64,000 nucleotides of DNA, taken from NCBI RefSeq assembly GCF_002211105.1, contig NZ_JPUA01000032.1, positions 16,480 through 80,479 of the forward strand, read 5' to 3'. Each line of letters opens with the position of its first letter. Position 1 is the stretch's first letter. The translations under genes and the position numbers were made by a program. Below the pieces are notes generated by a model, which had not been told where the DNA came from, did no database searches, and saw nothing but the letters and a program-made list of their open reading frames with translations. The stretch is from Halomonas campaniensis (lineage in GTDB: Bacteria > Pseudomonadota > Gammaproteobacteria > Pseudomonadales > Halomonadaceae). Positions 39,415 to 48,552 of the stretch are shown in pieces.

Positions 39415-40049
39415 CTGGGTAACGCTCTCGTGGAAATGAGTGTACTGATAGTGTTACCCAGGATATTACCCAGGTCTAGGCCTAATTTATGTGGAGTCTT
39501 ATGGAGTGATATACAGAACTGGCGGGGCGTCTAGCGGGGTCGGTTTCGCGTCGTGGAGTTATATACAGTACTATAGAGGGTAGTCGTGATTATCCAACAT
39601 CATCACTTTCGGCGCTGTCTGCTCCTGAGATGGCTGTTTCTGCACCGACTGAGCTTGCGCCATTGCCCCACTTACTCCATTGCGTCATTACGACCACAGA
39701 TTAAACCGCTACTGAGTGATGATACCGCAACCGAGCACTCCCTTGCAGGGGGTAAGTGATAGCCAAGCCTACCCTTTTGACCACCAGCCCTACGGGCAAT
39801 AGATCACAGCTTTGGATGACCAAGTCGATGCGGCAAAGAAGAAACCCTTCGGACGGTCATAAGGAACGCTATGCTTAGGAGTGAAATACAGCCTCTTTTC
39901 AGCATAGTGGCCCTTTCCACTTGAGGGTATTCTGCCTTGAGCAATACTTGTTTCGGCCTGCCGCTGTATCGGAACTGGCAACCAGCCACCGCAGTCTTTA
40001 TTATCTGCCGTCTTTTTAGATAGCCTTTTTAACCAGTTAGGAGCGTGGG
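39415..40049. other. Prophage-chromosome junction, 635 bases without a supported gene
   Basis: This stretch holds the probable attachment site region and the upstream region of the integrase and of the metal-binding protein gene. I see tandem TTACCCAGG motifs (39450-39475), a 19-bp direct repeat pair (39502, 39554), no tRNA and no convincing gene. An 88-codon minus-strand frame (39790-40056) overlaps the start of the next gene and looks non-coding. Confidence 0.6.
39502..39572. repeat. 19-bp direct repeats next to the integrase, candidate att/arm sites
   Basis: TGGAGTGATATACAGAACT (39502-39520) and TGGAGTTATATACAGTACT (39554-39572) differ at two of 19 positions and are 52 bases apart. They lie 90-160 bases beyond the integrase start. 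They may be integrase arm sites or part of attR; the reverse strand also resembles a LexA half site (CTGTATAT). Confidence 0.6.
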
Positions 40050-40970
40050 ATGTCAAAGTGGGTTACCTGGGTATGTGCGCTCTTATTCGTCGCGCTGATA
40101 AGCACTGCGCCAGCGTATGCCAATACAACGCTGCGCGTTATTGCTTCCTTTTCAGTCATGGAGGAGCTGGTCAAACGGGTGGCGGGCGACACAGTCAGCG
40201 TTAATGTCATTGTACCGCGTGGGGAAGATGTTCACCGCTGGGAGTTAACGCCACCCAATGTGCTAGCGTTAGAAGAGACCCATATCGTGTTTTATAACGG
40301 GCTCGGACTAGAGCCCTGGATACGCCACGTCGAAGCGATGTCTGACGATAACCTTACGTTAGTGGAAGTGGCTAGAGAAGCCGACTATACACCACTAATA
40401 ATCTCGACCGGGCAGTATAAAGGCGAGCTGGATCCGCATATGTGGATGGATCCAGAGGGGGCAGCGGCCTATATTGATGTGATTGCCGAGACCCTGGCAG
40501 AGCACCTACCCGACCAGGCTGAAGTGTTTTATACCCGGGCTGAAGAGGCACGCAAAGCGTTGGACAACCTTAATCTAGCGGTGAAAGAGCGCCTGGAAGG
40601 CATCCCCCAAACGAACCGCACATTGGTGACCAGTGAAGCAGGTTTTGGCTATTTCGCTAGAGCTTACACATTTGCAGCGCAAGGCGTCTGGGGGGTTAAC
40701 CATGAGACCCAAGGAAGCGCCCAGGCAATGGCCAAAATGAGCGAATATCTTACTATGAATCGCCCACGCCCTCCGGCGCTGTTTTTTGAAAGCACCACCC
40801 CCAGTATTCATATGGACGCCCTGTCACGAGAAGCCTCAATTCCTCTCGCGGGCCCGCTGTATGTGGACTCTTTAAGCGGTGCAGACGGCCCGGCAGCCAA
40901 CTATTCGGCCATGCTGCACCATAATGCAGAAGTCATGCATACCGCCCTAGGGGGCGCGACGGCCGAGTAG
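40050..40970 (+). CDS. Zn/Mn-type metal ABC transporter substrate-binding protein
   Basis: The 306-residue periplasmic protein has a signal peptide (VTWVCALLFVALISTAPAYA) and the cluster A-I pattern: SFSVMEELVKRVAGD, first His ligand H62 in PRGEDVHRWE, NGLGLEPWI, the DPHMWMDP ligand and E in SEAGFGYFARAY. It lacks the His-rich loop of many ZnuA proteins, so zinc or manganese cannot be decided. No permease or ATPase gene is adjacent; it is an orphan here. TTAGGAGC precedes the ATG. First host gene after the prophage. Confidence 0.88.
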   Translation: MSKWVTWVCALLFVALISTAPAYANTTLRVIASFSVMEELVKRVAGDTVSVNVIVPRGEDVHRWELTPPNVLALEETHIVFYNGLGLEPWIRHVEAMSDDNLTLVEVAREADYTPLIISTGQYKGELDPHMWMDPEGAAAYIDVIAETLAEHLPDQAEVFYTRAEEARKALDNLNLAVKERLEGIPQTNRTLVTSEAGFGYFARAYTFAAQGVWGVNHETQGSAQAMAKMSEYLTMNRPRPPALFFESTTPSIHMDALSREASIPLAGPLYVDSLSGADGPAANYSAMLHHNAEVMHTALGGATAE

Positions 40971-40987
40971 TCGGCCCGCTGTAGGTA

Positions 40988-41713
40988 TTAATCAATTCCC
41001 GGTGTCTTCAGGGGAGTGGCCAGTAACTCGGTTAACGAACTGAGGACCAGGTCGGGGTGGCTACTTTCAATTGGCTCACCATGATTATAGCCGTAGGGTA
41101 GCGCCAGAGTCGTAAAGCCCGCCGCCTTTCCAGCAGCTATATCATGACGAGAGTCGCCCACCATCACACAAGCCTCTGGGGGCACTTGGCAGTGTCGAGC
41201 AGCGTGCAACAGCGGCAAAGGGTGGGGCTTCTTCTCGGGCAGCGAATCACCACCAATGCAGAGAGTGAAATAGTCCAGCAGCCCGAAGTGGCGTAGCAGC
41301 GGCTCAATAAAGCGTTCGGGCTTATTGGTGATCAACACCAGCGTCAGGCCTTGCTGATGCAGCGCCTGCAGTGCTTGCGTGACTCCAGGGTAGAGCGTTG
41401 TCAGGCTATTGGGAGCGGCGCCGTAGTGCTCCATGAACACATCATAACCGCGCTGCAAAAGCGCTGGTTCTGGCGCCGCTTTTAGTGCCCAGGTCAGGGC
41501 TCTTTCGACCAATACGGGCGCACCATTACCGACCCAGTTCCGCACCTCCATCTCACTCGGCGCTGACAAACCCAACTCATTTAGGGTGGACGCCACTGCG
41601 GCGGCAAGATCCGGTACTGAATCAATCAGCGTGCCGTCCAAGTCGAAGGCAATCAGCCGTTTTCCTTGCAGCGCCGCGTGTCGTTCTGAGTAGTGAATGG
41701 GATGTACTTGCAA
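40988..41713 (-). CDS. gph: Phosphoglycolate phosphatase (HAD superfamily)
   Basis: The 241-residue protein has HAD motifs: FDLDGTLIDS (near 23-32), LITNKPERF, and GDSRHDIAAGKAAG, with the KKPHPLPLL Lys. It hydrolyses 2-phosphoglycolate, a by-product of DNA repair and of oxygenation. In gammaproteobacteria gph usually follows rpe directly; here ndh lies between them on the other strand. The helical cap is of the C1 type. Confidence 0.9.
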   Translation of the reverse strand: MQVHPIHYSERHAALQGKRLIAFDLDGTLIDSVPDLAAAVASTLNELGLSAPSEMEVRNWVGNGAPVLVERALTWALKAAPEPALLQRGYDVFMEHYGAAPNSLTTLYPGVTQALQALHQQGLTLVLITNKPERFIEPLLRHFGLLDYFTLCIGGDSLPEKKPHPLPLLHAARHCQVPPEACVMVGDSRHDIAAGKAAGFTTLALPYGYNHGEPIESSHPDLVLSSLTELLATPLKTPGID

Positions 41714-41831
41714 TGCTCTCTACCTCATATTCATTAGAAAACCATCTTACCTGTTCCCAGCAACGGTGCGCATTAGTAAGAAGCGCCAGAACCTTCTATG
41801 CTGGGGCTAATTTAGTTAAAGAGGTAGTGAT

Positions 41832-43130
41832 ATGCCCACTCCCAGAATCGTGATTGTCGGCGCCGGCGCAGGTGGTTTAGCCCTCGCCACACGTTTAGGT
41901 CGCACCTTAGGTAAGCGAAAACGCGCAGAAATTGTGCTGCTGGATCGCAATACCACCCATGTATGGAAACCGCTGCTCCACGAACTCGCTACCGGCGTGC
42001 TGAACTCCAGCATGGACGAGGTGGATCTTCGCGGACATTCATCGGCGCACTTCTACCGCTTTCAGCGCGGCTCGCTCACCGGCATTAATCGCGAGCAGCA
42101 GACGCTCCAGTTAGCCCCGATCCTTGACGAAGAGGGATACGAAGTGCTGCCTGCCCGAGAGCTTGCCTATGACTACCTGGTCATGGCCATAGGCAGCGTC
42201 TCCAACGATTTCGGCACGCCCGGCGTGGCGGAGCACTGCCACTTTATTGATTCCCCCGAGCAGGCCAAGGCGTTCCAGCGCGATATGATCAATACCTTTC
42301 TGCGCTATACCGACCCAAACCTGCGCCAGCATACGCAGTTGACCATTGGAATTGTCGGCGGTGGAGCAACAGGCGTAGAGCTTGCGGCCGAGTTGTTTGA
42401 CGCTTCGCGCATGCTCAATGCCTATGGAGTGACGGCACTGGATAACCAACAAATCAGTGTGCACTTGCTAGAAGCAGCCCCCCGCTTGCTGCCAGGACTT
42501 TCGGAACGGGTCAGTCAAACGGTTAAAACAGAACTTGAAGAGATGGGCGTGACGGTTCACACCGATACCGCCGTGAAAGAGGCTCAAGAGTACCAGTTGG
42601 TCACTGGTGACGATGAGGTGATCAAGACCGACATCAACGTCTGGGCAGCAGGGATCAAAGCGCCGCCGTTTTTGGCGGAACTAGGCCTAACCACGAATAA
42701 GAAAAACCAAATTGAAGTCAACAGCACTCTGCAAAGTGTCGATGATGAGAAGATTTTTGCCTTAGGTGATTGCGCCAGCTGCCCAATGGGAGAAAGTGGC
42801 ACGGTGCCACCGCGCGCCCAAGCGGCACATCAGCAGGCCAAACTGCTCGCCAAAAATATCGTCAATCGACTAGAGGGCAAACCACTCGCCGATTTCCGCT
42901 ACCGCGATCACGGCTCGTTGGTATCGCTGGCCCGCTACGATGCAGTGGGCAATTTAATGCGTAGCTCCGCCTCCAAGGGCTTGTTTTTAGAGGGCTGGCT
43001 GGCCCGCCAGGCCTATGCATCGCTCTACCGCATGCACCAGCTCTCTATTCATGGGGCGCCGAAGACGGGGCTAGCGTGGCTGGTCGATAAGCTTAACCGT
43101 TACTTAAAGCCGCGCATGAAGCTTCACTAA
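41832..43130 (+). CDS. ndh: Type II NADH dehydrogenase
   Basis: The 432-residue protein has two dinucleotide-binding sites: VIVGAGAGGLALATRLG (FAD, residues 6-22) and IGIVGGGATGVELAAEL (NADH, near 173-190). ALGDCASCPM is the second FAD motif, and the C-terminal part has the membrane-associated amphipathic helices typical of NDH-2. It transfers electrons from NADH to quinone without proton pumping. AAAGAGG precedes the ATG. Confidence 0.93.
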   Translation: MPTPRIVIVGAGAGGLALATRLGRTLGKRKRAEIVLLDRNTTHVWKPLLHELATGVLNSSMDEVDLRGHSSAHFYRFQRGSLTGINREQQTLQLAPILDEEGYEVLPARELAYDYLVMAIGSVSNDFGTPGVAEHCHFIDSPEQAKAFQRDMINTFLRYTDPNLRQHTQLTIGIVGGGATGVELAAELFDASRMLNAYGVTALDNQQISVHLLEAAPRLLPGLSERVSQTVKTELEEMGVTVHTDTAVKEAQEYQLVTGDDEVIKTDINVWAAGIKAPPFLAELGLTTNKKNQIEVNSTLQSVDDEKIFALGDCASCPMGESGTVPPRAQAAHQQAKLLAKNIVNRLEGKPLADFRYRDHGSLVSLARYDAVGNLMRSSASKGLFLEGWLARQAYASLYRMHQLSIHGAPKTGLAWLVDKLNRYLKPRMKLH

Positions 43131-43151
43131 ACGACACTACGACACTGACGT

Positions 43152-43844
43152 TTACTTGGCCAGCGCCGCACGCATCTGCTTGATTACCGTGTCATAGCCG
43201 TGGGGATCGCTGGCCTGGTGGGCGCTGAAAATGGCGGATCCCGCCACAAAGGTATCGGCACCCGCGGCGGCGATCTCCGCGATGTTATCCACTTTCACCC
43301 CACCGTCGATCTCCAGGCGTATATCAAATGTTGAGGCATCAATGCGCGCCCGTGCCTCGCGCAGCTTATCCAGCGTACCGGGGATAAACGACTGGCCGCC
43401 AAAACCTGGGTTAACGCTCATTAGTAGCACCATATCGACTTTATCCATCACATAGTCGAGATAGGAGAGCGGCGTAGCGGGATTAAATACCAGACCGGCT
43501 TTACAGCCACCATCCCGGATCAACTGCAGCGAGCGATCGACGTGCTCAGACGCTTCCGGGTGAAAGGTAATGTAGCTGGCGCCCGCCTCAATAAAGTCGC
43601 TGATCATGCGATCTACCGGCTTGACCATCAAATGCACATCAATAGGCGCCGTCACGCCGTGTTTACGCAGCGCTTTGCACACCATGGGGCCAATGGTCAG
43701 GTTGGGCACATAGTGATTATCCATGACATCGAAGTGCACCACATCCGCGCCAGCCGCCAGCACGTTATCTACTTCCTCACCAAGCCGCGCAAAGTTAGCG
43801 GAAAGAATAGAGGGGGCAATCAAAAAGTCCTGCGCAGCGGTCAT
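43152..43844 (-). CDS. rpe: Ribulose-phosphate 3-epimerase
   Basis: The 230-residue TIM-barrel protein shows [36 protein letters not shown] (metal-binding His and Asp), [22 protein letters not shown] and [11 protein letters not shown]. It interconverts ribulose-5-P and xylulose-5-P in the pentose phosphate pathway. It reads toward ndh tail to tail, with gph further along on the same strand. Confidence 0.96.
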   Translation of the reverse strand: MTAAQDFLIAPSILSANFARLGEEVDNVLAAGADVVHFDVMDNHYVPNLTIGPMVCKALRKHGVTAPIDVHLMVKPVDRMISDFIEAGASYITFHPEASEHVDRSLQLIRDGGCKAGLVFNPATPLSYLDYVMDKVDMVLLMSVNPGFGGQSFIPGTLDKLREARARIDASTFDIRLEIDGGVKVDNIAEIAAAGADTFVAGSAIFSAHQASDPHGYDTVIKQMRAALAK

Positions 43845-43946
43845 AGCACGTTCCTAAATTAACAGGGGAATAAGCCGACTATGTTACCAGAGCCACCTAC
43901 TAAGCCCCATCTCCTATACGGCTTTGCATTGGACATCTGCGCACAC

Positions 43947-43969
43947 TTATATTCTTAAATAGAATATAA
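43947..43969. promoter_or_regulatory. Perfect inverted repeat upstream of cysP, candidate operator/promoter
   Basis: TTATATTC-TTAAATA-GAATATAA lies 100 bases before the cysP start in the 224-base region between rpe and cysP. CysB would be the expected regulator of this operon, and AT-rich sites of this kind occur in CysB targets, but the match to a CysB site is not specific. Confidence 0.4.
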
Positions 43970-44068
43970 AACATGATTGTAATTCCACATTGATAGATTT
44001 AACCTTGCCAATATTGCGACGCTACGATTCGGCGATACTTTGCGTTTACTGTTTTAAGGAGCTTCTCT

Positions 44069-45079
44069 ATGGCACTACCCACAATTTTCCGCCGCAGCCT
44101 GATTGCCATTGCACTAGGCGTTACGGTGAGTGGTACCGCCGCCGCCCAAGAGCGGGAACTGCTGAACTCGTCTTATGATATCGCCCGAGAGCTGTTTGCT
44201 GCGATCAACCCTGAGTTTCAAGCCTGGTGGCAGGAAGAGCACGGGGAAGAGATTGCCATTAGCCAATCTCACGGCGGCTCTTCCGCACAAGCCCGTGCCA
44301 TCCTTCAGGGTCTACGCGCCGATGTGGTGACCTTTAACCAGGTGACCGACGTGCAGGTACTCGCCGATGCAGGGCTGGTAGCCGAAGATTGGCAGGATGC
44401 GTTTGAGAACAATGCGTCGCCTTACTACTCCACCACTGCCTTCTTGGTACGCAAAGGCAACCCCAAAGGCATCGAAAGCTGGGACGATCTAGTCCAAGAA
44501 GATGTAGAAGTGGTCTTCCCCAACCCGAAAACCTCGGGTAACGGTCGCTATACCTACTTAGCCGCCTGGGGCTTTGCCGAGAACGAGTTTGATGGCGATG
44601 AAGAGCAAATTGAAGACTTCATGCGCACTTTCCTAGCTAATGTGGCGGTATTCGATACCGGCGGTCGTGGCGCAACTACTAGCTTCATCGAGCGTGAAAT
44701 TGGCGATGTGCTGATTAGCTTTGAATCTGAAGTCAACAACATCCGCAGCGAGTATGGCAGCGACGACTACGAAGTGATCGTACCGCCGGTCAGCATTCTG
44801 GCCGAGTTCCCCGTGGCCGTTGTTGGCGAAAATGCTGAGCGCAACGGTAACAGCGATCTGGCCCAAAGCTATCTTGAGTACCTCTACACCGAAGAGACTC
44901 AGCGCCTGCTTGCAGGCTTCAACTACCGCGTGCATAACGAGACCGTGGTTGAAGAGTTTGCCGACCAGTTCCCCGAAACCGAACTGCTTGAAGTGGATGA
45001 AGTATTCGGCAGCTGGGATGAAGCAATGGAGACTCACTTCGAGGGTGGCGCCCTTCTCGACCAGTTACAGCGCCGTTAA
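44069..45079 (+). CDS. cysP: Sulfate/thiosulfate-binding periplasmic protein
   Basis: The 336-residue protein has a signal peptide ending near ...GVTVSGTAAAQ and the family motifs LLNSSYDIARELF, SQSHGGSSAQARAILQGL, ADVVTFNQVTDV and VVFPNPKTSGNGRYTYLAAWG. It binds sulfate or thiosulfate and passes it to CysT-CysW-CysA, encoded next. CysP and Sbp cannot be told apart with certainty; the operon position favours cysP. AAGGAG precedes the ATG. Confidence 0.92.
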   Translation: MALPTIFRRSLIAIALGVTVSGTAAAQERELLNSSYDIARELFAAINPEFQAWWQEEHGEEIAISQSHGGSSAQARAILQGLRADVVTFNQVTDVQVLADAGLVAEDWQDAFENNASPYYSTTAFLVRKGNPKGIESWDDLVQEDVEVVFPNPKTSGNGRYTYLAAWGFAENEFDGDEEQIEDFMRTFLANVAVFDTGGRGATTSFIEREIGDVLISFESEVNNIRSEYGSDDYEVIVPPVSILAEFPVAVVGENAERNGNSDLAQSYLEYLYTEETQRLLAGFNYRVHNETVVEEFADQFPETELLEVDEVFGSWDEAMETHFEGGALLDQLQRR

Positions 45080-45105
45080 TATTCACTCATGAGCCAGCCT
45101 GAACT

Positions 45106-45960
45106 ATGAGTCAACTTGCCACTTGGCGAACCGGCAGCACCCGTGTGCTGCCGGGTTTTGGCCTTTCTATGGGTATCAGCGTGCTGTTTATCTCGCTGGT
45201 GCTGCTACTCCCTATAACGGGTCTGTTCGGTCAGTTAGCGGAGCTCAGCTTTGCTGAATACTGGGCGATCATCACCGAAGGGCGCGTAGTTGCCAGCTAT
45301 ATGGTCACCATTGGCGCAGCAGCCGTTGCAGCGATTATCAACGCCTTCTTTGGCTTACTGCTGGCGTGGGTGTTAGTTCGATACGACTTCCCTGGCAAGC
45401 GCTTACTCGATGCCTTAATGGATCTCCCCTTTGCACTACCAACTGCAGTGGCTGGCATCACGCTGGCAACCCTTTATGCCAGCAGCGGCTGGATGGGAGG
45501 ATTGCTGGAACCACTGGGGTTTCAGGTCGCCTACACCTGGGTAGGCATTGCACTGGCGATGGCCTTTACCAGTATTCCGTTTGTGGTGCGTACGGTGCAG
45601 CCAGTGCTGGAAGATATGCCAGCCGAAGTCGATGAAGCCGCCATGTCGTTGGGCGCGACCGACGGCGTCGCCTTTCGCCGCGTGATCTTGCCGCATATCT
45701 GGCCTGCTTTGGTGACCGGCACGGGGCTCGCGTTTGTTCGTTCGCTAGGCGAGTTCGGAGCAATCATTTTTATCGCCGGTAATATGCCTTACGAAACGGA
45801 GATCACCGCACTGATGATTTTCGTTAAGCTGCAAGAGTATGACTATGCAGGGGCATCGGCCATTGCCTCGGTGGTGCTGTTTGTCTCCCTGGCGCTGCTG
45901 CTGGCGATCAATATTTGGCAAGGGCGTTTTGTACGTCGCCTGCATGGAGGTAAGGGGTAA
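45106..45960 (+). CDS. cysT: Sulfate ABC transporter permease CysT
   Basis: The 284-residue protein has six membrane segments and the EAA loop (EVDEAAMSLGATDGVAFRRVILP). LMDLPFALPTAVAGITLATLY is typical of CysT/CysU. It forms the inner-membrane channel with CysW. Its stop overlaps the cysW start (TAATG). Confidence 0.94.
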   Translation: MSQLATWRTGSTRVLPGFGLSMGISVLFISLVLLLPITGLFGQLAELSFAEYWAIITEGRVVASYMVTIGAAAVAAIINAFFGLLLAWVLVRYDFPGKRLLDALMDLPFALPTAVAGITLATLYASSGWMGGLLEPLGFQVAYTWVGIALAMAFTSIPFVVRTVQPVLEDMPAEVDEAAMSLGATDGVAFRRVILPHIWPALVTGTGLAFVRSLGEFGAIIFIAGNMPYETEITALMIFVKLQEYDYAGASAIASVVLFVSLALLLAINIWQGRFVRRLHGGKG

Positions 45961-46787
45961 TGCGTCGAATTGGTGATGCGCCACTTATCCGGCGCCTGCT
46001 GATAGGTACCGCCCTGGTGCTGTCAGCGCTGTTTTTACTGCTGCCTCTGGTAGCCATTTTTGCCCAGGCGTTCTCCCAGGGCGTCATGGTGTTCTGGGCG
46101 AACGTCAGCAACACCTTCACCCTGCACGCCATTGGCTTAACGCTGTTGATTGCGCTCCTGACCATTCCCGTATGCCTGGTATTCGGCGTTGCCCTGGCAT
46201 GGCTGGTCACGCGCTTCAGTTTCCCTGGGCGGCGCATTCTGCAAACGTTGATCGATATCCCCTTTGCAGTCTCCCCCGTTGTGGCTGGCCTGATTTACCT
46301 GCTGCTCTATGGCCGTAACGGCTGGATCGGCACCTGGCTGGATGGCCATGATATTCAGCTCATGTTCTCATGGCCGGGCATTCTGATGGTGACCATCTTT
46401 GTCACCTGCCCCTTTGTTGCTCGCGAGCTGATTCCGTTAATGCAGGCGCAAGGTTCCCGTGAAGAGGAAGCGGCGGTGACCCTGGGCGCCTCCGGCTGGA
46501 CAACCTTTCGGCGCGTTACGCTGCCCAATATCCGCTGGGCACTACTGTACGGCGTAATTCTTACCAACGCCCGCGCGGTAGGGGAATTTGGCGCTGTCTC
46601 GGTAGTTTCAGGGGCTATTCGTGGCAAAACCAACACACTCCCCCTGCACCTTGAGCAGCTTTATCAGGATTATAACGCCGTGGGGGCATTTGCCTGCGCG
46701 GCCCTACTCGCCTTTATTGCCCTACTGACGCTCGCCGCCAAGGCCGGGCTGGAATGGCGCGCAGCGCGCCGGGAGGCATTTGCATGA
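45960..46787 (+). CDS. cysW: Sulfate ABC transporter permease CysW
   Basis: The 275-residue protein has six membrane segments, the IDIPFAVSPVVAGLIYLLLYG motif (split: IDIPFAVSPVVAGL) and the EAA loop EEEAAVTLGASGWTTFRRVT. ARAVGEFGAVSVVSG is typical of CysW. It overlaps both neighbours by a few bases. Confidence 0.94.
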   Translation: MRRIGDAPLIRRLLIGTALVLSALFLLLPLVAIFAQAFSQGVMVFWANVSNTFTLHAIGLTLLIALLTIPVCLVFGVALAWLVTRFSFPGRRILQTLIDIPFAVSPVVAGLIYLLLYGRNGWIGTWLDGHDIQLMFSWPGILMVTIFVTCPFVARELIPLMQAQGSREEEAAVTLGASGWTTFRRVTLPNIRWALLYGVILTNARAVGEFGAVSVVSGAIRGKTNTLPLHLEQLYQDYNAVGAFACAALLAFIALLTLAAKAGLEWRAARREAFA

Positions 46788-47878
46788 GCATTCACTTACA
46801 CAACATCGCCAAACACTTCGGCAACACTCAGGCATTAGAGCCGATTAACCTGGATATTCACGATGGTGAGCTGGTTGGCCTGCTGGGCCCCTCTGGTTCA
46901 GGCAAGACCACCTTGCTGCGAATTATCGCCGGCCTGGAGAGTGCCGACCACTCTGCCCAGCCGGGTAAAATTCTGTTTGGTGACCGCGACGTGACCAATG
47001 TGCATGTGCGTGACCGTCGCATTGGCTTTGTTTTCCAGCACTACGCGCTGTTCCGTCATATGAGCGTTTACGACAATGTTGCCTTTGGACTGACCGTGCT
47101 GTCGCGTAAACGCCGCCCCAGCAGCGGTGAAATTCGCGCACGGGTGTTTAGGCTGCTTGAAATGGTCAAGCTGGAACACCTGGCCAACCGCTTCCCAGCG
47201 CAGCTTTCCGGCGGCCAGCAGCAGCGGGTCTCTCTGGCCCGCGCGCTGGCCGTGGAGCCGGAAGTACTGCTGCTCGACGAACCCTTTGGCGCGCTCGATG
47301 CCAAGGTGCGTCAAGAGCTTCGCCGCTGGCTACGCCACCTCCATGACGAGTTCAATTTCACCAGCGTCTTTGTCACCCACGACCAGGAGGAAGCGCTGGA
47401 GCTTTCCGACCGTGTGGTAGTGATGAGCAATGGCCGCATTGAGCAAATTGATACCCCCGATGAGCTATACCGTGAGCCCAAAAACCGCTTTGTGTTCGAG
47501 TTTTTAGGCGATGTGAATCACCTGGAAGGCAACATAACCAACGGCGTCCTCACCTGCGGTGACGCCTATTGGCACGTGGATCTACCCGATGGTCATGAAG
47601 AGCTGCTGCTGCGTCCTCACGAAGTGCGGCTAACCGAGCAGCCCACCGCTGAGAGCCACCTGCCAGTCACCATCACGGCGATCTCGCCGGTGGGCGCCGA
47701 GGTGCGCGTGGAGCTAGAGGCTGACTGGCTGGCCCAGCCCTGGCTTGCGACCGTGCGCCATACTGACTTTGAGCACTTGTCACTACGCCGCGGGCAACGC
47801 TTATTCGCCCACCCCCGCCACTGGCGGCGCTTCCCCGAAGTAGAAACGAAAGCGATGGAACAAAGCCGCGTAGCATAA
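46784..47878 (+). CDS. cysA: Sulfate/thiosulfate import ATPase CysA
   Basis: From ATG 46784 (ATGA overlap with cysW) the product has 364 residues. Motifs in order: Walker A GPSGSGKTT, Q-loop FVFQHYALF, signature LSGGQQQRVSLARAL, Walker B VLLLDEPFGAL and the H-loop FVTHDQEEA. The C-terminal domain (LLRPHEVRL, TITAISPVGAEVRVEL) is the TOBE-type regulatory domain of CysA. It energises sulfate uptake. Confidence 0.95.
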   Translation: MSIHLHNIAKHFGNTQALEPINLDIHDGELVGLLGPSGSGKTTLLRIIAGLESADHSAQPGKILFGDRDVTNVHVRDRRIGFVFQHYALFRHMSVYDNVAFGLTVLSRKRRPSSGEIRARVFRLLEMVKLEHLANRFPAQLSGGQQQRVSLARALAVEPEVLLLDEPFGALDAKVRQELRRWLRHLHDEFNFTSVFVTHDQEEALELSDRVVVMSNGRIEQIDTPDELYREPKNRFVFEFLGDVNHLEGNITNGVLTCGDAYWHVDLPDGHEELLLRPHEVRLTEQPTAESHLPVTITAISPVGAEVRVELEADWLAQPWLATVRHTDFEHLSLRRGQRLFAHPRHWRRFPEVETKAMEQSRVA

Positions 47879-47890
47879 CGCTGCTGTAGA

Positions 47891-47923
47891 AGCGCTAGTT
47901 GCCCCAAGCGGGGCCGCTAGTGC
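47891..47923. terminator. Long hairpin between convergent cysA and alkB
   Basis: GCGCTAG-TT-GCCCC, loop AAGC, GGGGC-CG-CTAGTGC forms a long near-symmetric stem 15 bases after cysA and 20 bases from the alkB end. It could serve both strands, although the T tails are short. Confidence 0.6.
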
Positions 47924-47943
47924 TAGCGTTTCATAAGATGATC

Positions 47944-48552
47944 TCAAAAGCGCATTTGCCTAAAGGTTAGACTCACCCGTGGCTCAACATCTTTTTTGGT
48001 TTTAGGCAGGCTATGTAGCCAATTTTGCTGTGTAGTACCTTGCATAATTAACAGACTGCCGTGCTCTAAATTGAGCGACACGCTCTCCCCTGTTTTTCTA
48101 TGTTTAAACGAGAATTTCCTTGCGCCGCCTAGGCTCAACGCCCCGATTGATCCACTCTCAACCAGGTCTTTTTCGGCGTCACTGTGCCAGCTCATGCCCT
48201 CATCGCCTGAGCTATAAAAATTACCTAGACACGAATTAAACACCACTCCACAATCTCTCTCCACCCGCTGTTTAATCTCGCGCAGAAAATCCGGCCACAC
48301 TAATGCCATTTTTGTGTACCCTGAGTAAGTATAGGAAACTGGCTTATCCGCATACCAGGCTATCTTGCGTTTAGTAACAATCTCTTTGCCATAAATTAAG
48401 GCGCGATCATGCTCCCAGCTTAGTTCGCTTAGACACTTATCCAGATACATATCGGCAGTAAGTGTATCCAAGACTTTGCCGTGGTAGTAAACCTCACCAT
48501 CCCGCGGAAGCAGATTAATCAACTTCATATCGTCGTTTTCAAACAGATCCAT
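47944..48552 (-). CDS. AlkB-family 2-oxoglutarate/Fe(II) dioxygenase
   Basis: The 202-residue protein has the AlkB core: NFYSSGDEGMSWHSDAE with iron ligands H123 and D125, the third ligand H180 (NWLHSLP) and the 2-oxoglutarate-binding RVSLTFR at 192-198. It reverses N-alkyl damage in nucleic acids. The sequence resembles the ALKBH2/3-like branch more than E. coli AlkB. It is a single-gene unit facing cysA. Confidence 0.92.
   Translation of the reverse strand: MDLFENDDMKLINLLPRDGEVYYHGKVLDTLTADMYLDKCLSELSWEHDRALIYGKEIVTKRKIAWYADKPVSYTYSGYTKMALVWPDFLREIKQRVERDCGVVFNSCLGNFYSSGDEGMSWHSDAEKDLVESGSIGALSLGGARKFSFKHRKTGESVSLNLEHGSLLIMQGTTQQNWLHSLPKTKKDVEPRVSLTFRQMRF

Larger units (their letters stand above)
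1..39572. mobile_element. Temperate siphophage prophage, left end outside the window
   Basis: An almost unbroken set of phage modules fills this stretch: integrase, CI/Cro switch, initiator, lysis, packaging, head, connector, tail chaperones and tape measure. The module order is that of HK97/lambda-like siphophages. The integrase marks the right end; host genes begin at 40050. Genes downstream of the tape measure (distal tail, tip, fibre) and the other attachment site must lie left of position 1. The right boundary given is the end of a 19-bp direct repeat pair beyond the integrase and is approximate. All core packaging, capsid and switch genes look intact, so the element could be functional, although two early genes are damaged (36463 and 37146). 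Confidence 0.95.

Noticed and set aside
39415..40049. tRNA gene as integration target
   Set aside because: I looked for cloverleaf arms and a TTCGANNC loop on both strands and found none; the target may be at the other end or be non-tRNA.
39790..40056. 88-codon minus-strand frame between the integrase and the metal-binding protein gene
   Set aside because: It overlaps the ribosome site and start of the well-supported plus-strand gene, shows no motif and lies in a junction region; treated as non-coding.
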